Position numbers and translations under genes: made by a program. Positions 22,321-28,737 of a stretch of 28,737 nt of DNA are shown here, piece after piece. The notes beneath the pieces are model-generated. The model did no database searches and was not told where the DNA came from. It saw nothing but the letters and a program-made list of their open reading frames with translations. Numbering within the stretch: position 1 is the first letter of the stretch; every line of letters begins with the position of its first letter. The stretch comes from Halonatronomonas sp051745425 (lineage in GTDB: Bacteria; Bacillota; Halanaerobiia; Halanaerobiales; Halarsenatibacteraceae): NCBI GenBank assembly GCA_051745425.1, contig JBNJEB010000008.1, positions 1 through 28,737 on the forward strand, given 5' to 3'.

Positions 22321-24610
22321 GGGGCACCTCAACTGGCTGGCTTGCTGTTAGCTGAAAGTCTTTCTGATGGATATTTACTGTCAGCTCCGGCCCTGACTTC
22401 AGCCCAATTGAAACTTTATCTCCACCAACCCTAACTGAAATAATACTATTATTGATATTAAGCTGAAAAGAATAACCCTGCCAGTTTTTTGGGATGAATG
22501 GTGAAAAGCTTAATGTTTCATCTTTGATCTTCATACCTGCAAAGCCATGGACTATTGACATCCAGGTTCCTGCCATGCTGGTAATATGGAGCCCATCTTC
22601 TGTATCATTATTATAATTATCCAGGTCAAGCCTGGCTGTTCTTAAATATAACCGGTATGCCTTCTCTTCATAACCAAGTTCAGAGGCTAAAATTGCATGA
22701 ATACAGGGTGAGAGTGATGATTCATGAACTGTCTTCGGCTCATAAAAGTCAAAATTACTTTTAATTGTTTCCAGGTCATACTTATCCCGTAAAAAATATA
22801 AGCCCTGTAATACATCAGCCTGCTTGATATAACAAGACCGGAGAATCCTATCCCAGGACCAGTTCTGATGAATAGGTAGCTCCTCTTCAGGAATCTCTGA
22901 GGCTGGTTTTAAGACTTTATCTAAATATCCATCCTGCTGCAGGAAGATCCCCCGCTCTTTATCTACTGGATAATAGAGATTATCTATAATATCCTGCCAT
23001 TTATTTAATTCTTCTGCTTTTAATTCAAGTTCAGTTAAAACTTCCTGGTACTGCTCTGGTGCTTCCTCTTTCATTCTATTGAGAGATTCAAGGGTAAACT
23101 CCAGGGTCCAGGCAGCCATTCTATTGGTATGCCAGTTATTATGGACATTATTTTCATATTCATTGGGCCCGGTTACACCAATTAACATATAGACTTCTTT
23201 CCTGGGATTATAATGAACTCTATCCGCCCAGTATCGACTTACTTCAGCTGCAACTTTTATCCCATAGTTAAAGAGATATTGATAATCTCCAGTATAATCA
23301 AGATAATTTTTGATTGCATGAACGATGGCGCCATTACGGTGGATCTCTTCAAAGGTTATCTCCCATTCGTTATGAGATTCCTCACCGTTCATGGTGACCA
23401 TTGGATAAAGGGCGCCTTTAGAACCAAGTTTTGCTGCATTTTCTTTGGCCTTATCTAAATGGCGATAACGGTAATATAAAAGATTCCTGGCGATTTCATT
23501 ATCCCCTGTATTTAGATAAAAAGGCAGGCAGTAGGCCTCTGTATCCCAGTAAGTTGCCCCGCCATATTTTTCGCCGGTAAAGCCTTTAGGCCCTATATTT
23601 AATCTGGGGTCATGGCCGGTATAGGTCTGATATAGCTGGAAAATATTAAATCTAATAGCCTGCTGGGCTTTATCATCTCCAGCTATTACAATATCGCTTT
23701 CCTCCCAGATAGCCTCCCAGGCTGCTTTATGTTCAGCAAATAGTTTGGCCTCGCCTATCTCAGATGCCATCTCTGCTATTTCCTCTGCCATTTTAGTTAC
23801 CAGGCTATCTTCATAATCTCGATTGGTTGTTAAACCTAAATATCTGGTAAGTTTCACAGCTTCTCCAGGCTCGGCTGTAAATTCTGCAGTATGCTGAATA
23901 TACTTATCCTCAAGATTATAATTTTTATTAACTGGCTTTTTGCTATATTGATAATTGACTGCAGAGGCAACAATATAATCTGTCTTTTTTGTCTTCATTG
24001 TTAAGCAGGCATTCTCTTCGAAGGCTTTTTTATCAACCTCATCCCAGAAGACCTCCCCATAATTTGCATCTTCATTGGTGATAGTGCCATCCAGATGGGG
24101 TGAAAGTTCCAGTCGGGCAGTATGATTTAGGGGTTTAACCTGATAGGTTATCACACCGACTTCCCGCTGATCCATACTTAAAAATCTCCGGCTTATTATT
24201 TCAGTCTGATGACCCCTGCTATCTTTAACAGTAAATTTCCTCTGGAGTAAGCCAAGTTTCATATCTAAAGTTCTCTCAAAATCCTCGAGCTGCCAGTTGG
24301 CAGAGGCAAGGTCCAGTTCCAGGCCATTAATCTTAACTCCTAAACCGATAAAATCAACGGCATTCAGGACTTTAGCAAAATTTTCAGGGTAACCTATCTT
24401 CCACCAGCCGACGACTGTCTTATCAGGGTAATAAACTCCAGCAATATAAGTTCCCTGGAGAGAATCCCCTGAATATTTTTCAGCAAAATTTCCTCTAAGC
24501 CCCATATGGCCATTGCCGAGACTCATAACACTCTCTGCGACCCTGTTTTCTCCTGGGTTAAAGCCTCTCTCAATTATCTTCCATTTATCTACTTCAAAAT
24601 AATCCTGCAT
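22310..24610 (-). CDS. GH65 disaccharide phosphorylase, probably maltose phosphorylase
   Basis: A 766-aa glycoside hydrolase family 65 enzyme, normal length, with the N-terminal beta-sandwich (to about 270), helical linker, (alpha/alpha)6 catalytic barrel and small C-terminal beta domain. The general acid is E484 in GVTGPNEYENNVHNNW, a variant typical of maltose phosphorylases; trehalose enzymes usually have GPDEY. The phosphate-binding stretch HESSLSPCIHAIL and the SMAGTWM loop are present. Such enzymes turn maltose plus phosphate into glucose and beta-glucose-1-phosphate, saving ATP. No beta-phosphoglucomutase, sugar transporter or regulator is adjacent, and it sits inside an LPS cluster, overlapping the glycosyltransferase gene by 17 bp. 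Kojibiose or nigerose specificity remains possible. Confidence 0.9.
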   Translation of the reverse strand: MQDYFEVDKWKIIERGFNPGENRVAESVMSLGNGHMGLRGNFAEKYSGDSLQGTYIAGVYYPDKTVVGWWKIGYPENFAKVLNAVDFIGLGVKINGLELDLASANWQLEDFERTLDMKLGLLQRKFTVKDSRGHQTEIISRRFLSMDQREVGVITYQVKPLNHTARLELSPHLDGTITNEDANYGEVFWDEVDKKAFEENACLTMKTKKTDYIVASAVNYQYSKKPVNKNYNLEDKYIQHTAEFTAEPGEAVKLTRYLGLTTNRDYEDSLVTKMAEEIAEMASEIGEAKLFAEHKAAWEAIWEESDIVIAGDDKAQQAIRFNIFQLYQTYTGHDPRLNIGPKGFTGEKYGGATYWDTEAYCLPFYLNTGDNEIARNLLYYRYRHLDKAKENAAKLGSKGALYPMVTMNGEESHNEWEITFEEIHRNGAIVHAIKNYLDYTGDYQYLFNYGIKVAAEVSRYWADRVHYNPRKEVYMLIGVTGPNEYENNVHNNWHTNRMAAWTLEFTLESLNRMKEEAPEQYQEVLTELELKAEELNKWQDIIDNLYYPVDKERGIFLQQDGYLDKVLKPASEIPEEELPIHQNWSWDRILRSCYIKQADVLQGLYFLRDKYDLETIKSNFDFYEPKTVHESSLSPCIHAILASELGYEEKAYRLYLRTARLDLDNYNNDTEDGLHITSMAGTWMSIVHGFAGMKIKDETLSFSPFIPKNWQGYSFQLNINNSIISVRVGGDKVSIGLKSGPELTVNIHQKDFQLTASQPVEVPLAK

Positions 24611-25607
24611 AAAAACCCTCCTTAATTTTACTGTAAACTTCTTCAGCTGTCAGCTCTTTCAAACATTTATGATGTCCTAAAGGACAGTCATGCTCGCCGC
24701 AGGGGCGACAGTATAATCCCCAGTTTGCAATAATCGGATAATCCTTTTTAAGCCCATAGGGTCTATATAAAGCCTCATCCGACGGACCAAAAATAGTAAG
24801 AGCCGGTGTTCTAAATAATGCGGCTAAATGTACCGGCCCGGTATCTCCACTAACCATAAATTCTGCCCTGGAGATAATAGCCATTAAATCAGCTATTGAA
24901 GTCTGCCCGGCTGTATTATGCAAACGTTTTTCCTGGCCAGCAGTAATTTTATCTATAATCTGGTTGTTCCTTGCAGAATCAGCTGGGCCGCCAGTAAAAA
25001 CCAGGTCTAAATCTGTCCCAGCCAGCAATTTATCTGCCAGAGAAGCAAACCTATCTACCGGCCATCTCTTTGTCGGCCAGCTGCCCCCTGGGTTTAAAAT
25101 TAAATAATCTCTATCCTTTAATCCCAGCCTATTTAGCTTTTCTGGAGATAATTCAACCGGCCCTGGTTCCGGTAATTCTATATTTTCCGGTCTTTTAATA
25201 TTTAAATCAGCTAACCAGTCCATAAAATATTCTACCATATGCCGGCCTTCAGGCTTCCAGGCTTTATGGTAATGATAAAAATAGCGCTGGCCAGAACGAT
25301 TATAGCCAGCTCTAAAATCAGTTGCTATAAGTCTCTGTAATAGAGCAGTCCGCCAATTACCATGAATATTTAAGCTCAATGGAATCTGCATATTCCTTAA
25401 TTTTTTAGCAAATCTAAAGGATTTATTTAAAGGCCAGTTTTTATTATAGCTTAAACTTCTATCTATAAAATCAAGCTGTCTCGGCAGGTCAATAAAATTT
25501 GAGTTAGCCACTAAAACCAGCTCAAGCTCTGGCCTATCAGTTTTTATTGCCTTTAATAATGGCAATGAAAAGACCAGATCGCCAAGATAAAGAAGATTTA
25601 TAAGCAA
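24594..25607 (-). CDS. GT9 glycosyltransferase, ADP-heptose:LPS heptosyltransferase-like
   Basis: About 337 aa, family GT9 (GT-B fold). The N-terminal LLYLGDLVFSLPLLKAIK is the acceptor-domain signature, LNPGGSWPTKRWP starts the nucleotide-sugar domain, and SGDTGPVHLAALFRTP with LTIFGPSDEALYRPYG is the ADP-heptose site seen in WaaF/WaaC. The C-terminus has C-x2-C-x4-C-x6-C (CRPCGEHDCPLGHHKC). The start is unclear: the first allowed codon is TTG at 25607, but family alignments would expect a few more residues (RIL precedes it in frame) and no well-placed ribosome binding site is present. It lies 29 bp after the fused Kdo-transferase gene. Acts in LPS core assembly at the inner membrane. Confidence 0.88.
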   Translation of the reverse strand: MLINLLYLGDLVFSLPLLKAIKTDRPELELVLVANSNFIDLPRQLDFIDRSLSYNKNWPLNKSFRFAKKLRNMQIPLSLNIHGNWRTALLQRLIATDFRAGYNRSGQRYFYHYHKAWKPEGRHMVEYFMDWLADLNIKRPENIELPEPGPVELSPEKLNRLGLKDRDYLILNPGGSWPTKRWPVDRFASLADKLLAGTDLDLVFTGGPADSARNNQIIDKITAGQEKRLHNTAGQTSIADLMAIISRAEFMVSGDTGPVHLAALFRTPALTIFGPSDEALYRPYGLKKDYPIIANWGLYCRPCGEHDCPLGHHKCLKELTAEEVYSKIKEGFYAGLF

Positions 25608-25636
25608 AATCCTATCTGTTTCTTTGAATTTTTCCT

Positions 25637-28033
25637 TTAAATCTCTGATTGGAACTCCTCCTTATCATGATGAGTAAGGCTTCTTGAAAATAACTGAATG
25701 GCTGCCTCTTTTACTTCCTGAACTCTTATCTCTTCCATACACCGATTGGTTTTAAAGCGGCATTTTCTTTTCCAGCAGTTAATACAGTCCAGTTCATTTT
25801 TCTGGATTACCAGATTCTTTCTGCCGTATGGTCCATGGGTAAGGGGATCTGTTGGCCCCATCAGGGCCAGACAGGTTGTCCCTGCTGCTGCCGCTAAATG
25901 GAGGGGACCTGTATCGCCACCGATAAATAAGTTGGATATTTTAGAAAGGCCGAATTGTTCGATCAGGCTTAAGCTGCCTGCCAGATTAAAAATTCTGCCA
26001 TCATGATATTCAGCTCTATTTTTATTGATCAATGGTTCAAATTTTGCATCTAATTCACTGGCTTCTCCTGGACCACCACTTATTACTATATTTATACCTT
26101 TATTCAGAAATTCCTCTGTTAATTTAAAATATCTATCTAAAGACCAGTTTTTACTGGGCCAGCTGGACTTTGGGTGGATAATAATAAAAGACTGCTCCAG
26201 AAGCCTTTCTGGAATCTTCTCCGACCAATCAGAGGGCAAGCTAAGCCCATATTCTATTTCATAATTACTATCTAATTCAACTCCAAGGGCATTGGCTGTT
26301 TCTGAGAGATACTTTTCTATCTGATGAACCTTCTTCTCATTTCCATAAAATCTTCTCTGGTATAATAAACTGCTTGCTTCTTTACCCCGGGCTGGACCAT
26401 AGGTGCGATCTGACCCAGTCAAATAGGCCGGCAGAGCACTTTTAAAGAGACCATGAATGTCAAAGGTCAGGTCATATTCCTCTTTCTGTAATCTTTTAAT
26501 CCAGTCGTTAAAGGTAATTAATCTGGAGGGGAGAGATAACTTATTCTGGCCCCGCCATTTACTTTTAGGTAATAATTTAACCTGATTTATTCCCTTATGA
26601 TGCTGCAGCAGACCGGCTGTCAGTTCCTCTACCAGCCAGTGGATATTGTAATCTGGCCTTTTTTCTTTGATCAAAGAAAGGGCCGGTAAAGTATGGACTA
26701 TATCACCGATGGCACTCAATCTAATAAATAAAAGTTTCTTTTCTCCAGGCCCAAAAGGGAGTAACTTTAATATAGAATCTGTAAGTTGATTGATTTCTCT
26801 GGCTTTCTCCTTTAGTTTAAGATAACCTGACTCACCGGATTGTTTAATTAAAGCATCAGCAGATAAGAACTGATTTATTTTATCGGCCAGCTCTTGATTA
26901 TTTTTAAAATAATGGACCCCTGCTCCCTCTTCAAAATCTCTGAGCAGGCTTTTTATGTTGGACTGTTGAGGTCCAACCAGGACAGGGACCTGATAGCTTA
27001 AAGGCTCTAAAAAGTTGTGGCCCCCTATATCGGCCAGGGTACCACCGATTAAGGCGAAATCTGCAAGAGAATATAACTTTGTTAAATCACCAATAGTATC
27101 TACTAAAATAATCCCGGTATCAGCCTGTAAATCAGTAGCGGTATCAAGTTCTGACCAGAGTTGATATTTTATAGAGTTATTTTTTAATAAATCTTCTAGT
27201 TCAGGCGTTCTGTCAATATGCCTGGGGGCAAGAATAAATAGGGGCTGGCTAGAATTATCAAGATTCTTATAAATTTTTATTAATTCCTTCTCTTCAGGAG
27301 AGTGGGTGCTGCCGGCTACAAATATCTTTTTATCTGGAAAACTAAAATCCTCGGCAAACTCTTCTAAACCCAGGGCTCCTGCGTACTTTAAATTAGCCAT
27401 AGTTTCTACACTGGCAGGACTGGCCCCAAGTTCAATTATCTTTTGGGAATCAGATGGGCTCTGCATATAAAATTTATCAAACAGGCCTAAAATTGGCTTA
27501 AAGAAAAATTTCAACTTTTTATAGTTCGGATAATTTTTATCACTTAACCTGCCATTAACTAAACCTATTTTGACACCCTGAGCTGCAGCTTCCTTAATAA
27601 GCGAAGGCCAGATTTCTGTCTCTATTAATAATAAGAGGTCCGGTTGGAGTCTTTTAATAAATAATTTTATCAAGGGATAAAAATCAAAGGGAAGATATGA
27701 GATAATATCAACCCCGGTTAAATCTTTAATGGCAAGTGACCTTCCTGTTGGGGTCATAACAGTTAAGATAAAAAAATAAGCCTGTTCTGATTCAGCTTTA
27801 AGTTCTTTAATTAGCTGCTCGGCAACCCTGACCTCGCCTACAGATGCAGCCTGAACCCAGATAACCTGCTTGCCACGGGTCTTTTTAAATTGCTGTTCCT
27901 TTAGAAGGCCCAGCCTTTCTCTAATCTCTAAAAACCTGCCCTGAACAGTTAAATAGAGAAAATAGGGAAACAGGACAACCAGCGTGGCTAAAAACATGAT
28001 TAAATTATAAATAATGTAAAGTAGAGATTTCAT
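25637..28033 (-). CDS. fusion: Kdo transferase (WaaA/KdtA) plus GT9 heptosyltransferase (WaaC-like)
   Basis: A 798-aa two-enzyme fusion. Residues 1-427 are a complete GT30 Kdo transferase: membrane helix 1-30, VQAASVGEVRVAEQL with the catalytic-position Glu E67, LLIETEIWPSLI, PRHIDRTPE and GGHNFLEPLSY. Residues about 432-785 are a complete GT9 domain: KKLLFIRLSAIGDIVHTLPA (WaaC-like), HPKSSWPSKNW, IGGDTGPLHLAAAAGTT and LMGPTDPLTHGPYG, ending in C-x2-C-x4-C-x6-C. A single frame with no stop crosses the junction, so it is not a sequencing merge of two genes. The first half adds Kdo to lipid A precursor, the second would add heptose to Kdo, two consecutive steps. The ATG abuts the upstream stop (TAAATG). 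Confidence 0.92.
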   Translation of the reverse strand: MKSLLYIIYNLIMFLATLVVLFPYFLYLTVQGRFLEIRERLGLLKEQQFKKTRGKQVIWVQAASVGEVRVAEQLIKELKAESEQAYFFILTVMTPTGRSLAIKDLTGVDIISYLPFDFYPLIKLFIKRLQPDLLLLIETEIWPSLIKEAAAQGVKIGLVNGRLSDKNYPNYKKLKFFFKPILGLFDKFYMQSPSDSQKIIELGASPASVETMANLKYAGALGLEEFAEDFSFPDKKIFVAGSTHSPEEKELIKIYKNLDNSSQPLFILAPRHIDRTPELEDLLKNNSIKYQLWSELDTATDLQADTGIILVDTIGDLTKLYSLADFALIGGTLADIGGHNFLEPLSYQVPVLVGPQQSNIKSLLRDFEEGAGVHYFKNNQELADKINQFLSADALIKQSGESGYLKLKEKAREINQLTDSILKLLPFGPGEKKLLFIRLSAIGDIVHTLPALSLIKEKRPDYNIHWLVEELTAGLLQHHKGINQVKLLPKSKWRGQNKLSLPSRLITFNDWIKRLQKEEYDLTFDIHGLFKSALPAYLTGSDRTYGPARGKEASSLLYQRRFYGNEKKVHQIEKYLSETANALGVELDSNYEIEYGLSLPSDWSEKIPERLLEQSFIIIHPKSSWPSKNWSLDRYFKLTEEFLNKGINIVISGGPGEASELDAKFEPLINKNRAEYHDGRIFNLAGSLSLIEQFGLSKISNLFIGGDTGPLHLAAAAGTTCLALMGPTDPLTHGPYGRKNLVIQKNELDCINCWKRKCRFKTNRCMEEIRVQEVKEAAIQLFSRSLTHHDKEEFQSEI

Positions 28034-28737
28034 TTAGCCTTCACCTCTATCAACTTTCCAGCGTTTATGGAACCAGAGCCATTGTTCAGGAGATTTCTTA
28101 ATTCCCTTTTCAGTAGTTCTCAATAAAGGGTCCAGGTATTCAGGTTCATCAGCCTTGCCAGTCCCTTTAGGAACTTCGACTTCTTCATGAAGCTCAACTC
28201 TATATTCTGCAAAACCCTCTCGATAAATAAATAGAGGAATGATCTTTGACCCGGTCTTAGCAGCAAGGCGAACTGCCCCCCTGTGAATACTGGCTGGCAC
28301 ACCAAAAAAATCCATGACATGGGGCAGACCACTGGCATGCTGGTCCCCTAAAATCATTGTAGAATTACCGGCTGTAAGATTCTTATATACTTTTATCAGT
28401 CCTTGATTAGAAACCCTTGCAGTCTTAATCCCGGTATTACTGCGAATACGGTTAATCCTCTCCCCTAGATCTCCTAGCCGCTGTTTTTTGGCAAGTGACA
28501 GACATTCACTATCATAATTTGCTATAACAGCTGCCAGCCATTCCCAGTTCCCAAAATGAGCGGTATAAAAGATTATGCCCTGCTCTGAGTTAATTAATTC
28601 AATAAACTTAGCCTTATTTTCTATCTGAATTCTTTGAAGAAACTTTTCAGAATTAAGTTTTTCAATCAAGAAAAATTCAATCATAACCTGCCCAAAATGA
28701 ATATATGTAGCCTTTAAAATTCGATCTATCTCTGAAG
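28034..28737 (-). CDS. LpxL/HtrB-family lysophospholipid (lipid A) acyltransferase, 5' end outside window
   Basis: The frame is open to the right edge, so the N-terminus is missing; an internal ATG at 28684 is not the start because family-like sequence (DRILKATYIHFGQ) continues upstream of it. The catalytic H-x4-E motif of the LPLAT fold is in FYTAHFGNWEWLA, followed by SLAKKQRLGDLGERINRIRS, ILGDQHA and FFGVPASIHRGAVRLA, and the C-terminal PEQWLWFHKRWK of LpxL/HtrB proteins. It adds a secondary acyl chain to Kdo2-lipid A at the inner membrane. It directly abuts the Kdo transferase fusion, in keeping with a lipid A-core operon that begins outside the window. Confidence 0.93.
   Translation of the reverse strand, partial: SEIDRILKATYIHFGQVMIEFFLIEKLNSEKFLQRIQIENKAKFIELINSEQGIIFYTAHFGNWEWLAAVIANYDSECLSLAKKQRLGDLGERINRIRSNTGIKTARVSNQGLIKVYKNLTAGNSTMILGDQHASGLPHVMDFFGVPASIHRGAVRLAAKTGSKIIPLFIYREGFAEYRVELHEEVEVPKGTGKADEPEYLDPLLRTTEKGIKKSPEQWLWFHKRWKVDRGEG

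Noticed and set aside
1..28737. CRISPR array, insertion sequence, prophage, tRNA or rRNA
   Set aside because: No regularly spaced repeats, transposase or integrase motifs, terminal inverted repeats, or tRNA/rRNA signatures were seen.

Overview
The window reads as an ordinary chromosomal stretch from an anaerobic, AT-rich, low-GC Firmicutes-type bacterium that has an outer membrane. Lipid A/LPS genes (an LpxL-type acyltransferase, a Kdo transferase and ADP-heptose glycosyltransferases) sit alongside Firmicutes-style sigma-A promoters, AGGAGG-type ribosome binding sites and a c-di-AMP (ydaO/yuaA) riboswitch. With the strong K+ uptake module, a class-I hybrid cluster protein and a rather acidic proteome, this suggests a member of the Halanaerobiales or a related group. 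That placement is inference; no rRNA or tRNA gene is present to anchor it. Almost all genes are on the minus strand; only ccdA, a ResA-like gene and one candidate small RNA are on plus.

Region 1 (1-6090, minus): one apparent operon from a promoter at about 6030-6056 reads a flavodoxin-fold protein, argS, pyrG, a crotonase-family protein, a HAD hydrolase, a candidate 46-aa protein and a second crotonase cut by the left edge. Region 2 (6055-10780) is rich in thiol-redox functions: thioredoxin, an M18 aminopeptidase, a divergent ccdA-resA pair with back-to-back promoters, and a CoA-disulfide-reductase-type flavoprotein, with intrinsic terminators separating units.

Region 3 (10782-18952, minus) is the most interesting. 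A consensus promoter (TTGACA-17-TATAAT), a c-di-AMP riboswitch and an intrinsic terminator precede seven tightly packed genes: a membrane histidine kinase, a stand-alone receiver, a receiver-TPR protein, two RCK/TrkA-type gating proteins, the TrkH K+ channel subunit and an APC permease carrying two universal-stress-protein domains. The layout predicts that c-di-AMP shuts off a K+/solute uptake system that also carries its own phosphorelay without any DNA-binding output domain.

Region 4 (18953-19211) has no protein gene but holds a near-consensus plus-strand promoter and a strong hairpin terminator bracketing a candidate small RNA of about 155 nt that I cannot assign to a family. Region 5 (19212-20969) is hcp with a paired 8-bp direct repeat upstream. 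Region 6 (20970-28737, minus) is a close-packed envelope operon: LpxL-like acyltransferase (5' end outside the window), a Kdo transferase fused to a heptosyltransferase, a second heptosyltransferase-family protein, a GH65 maltose-phosphorylase-type enzyme, a DUF368/PopT-like undecaprenyl-phosphate translocase and an ECF-type S component. No CRISPR array, insertion sequence, prophage gene, tRNA or rRNA was seen.
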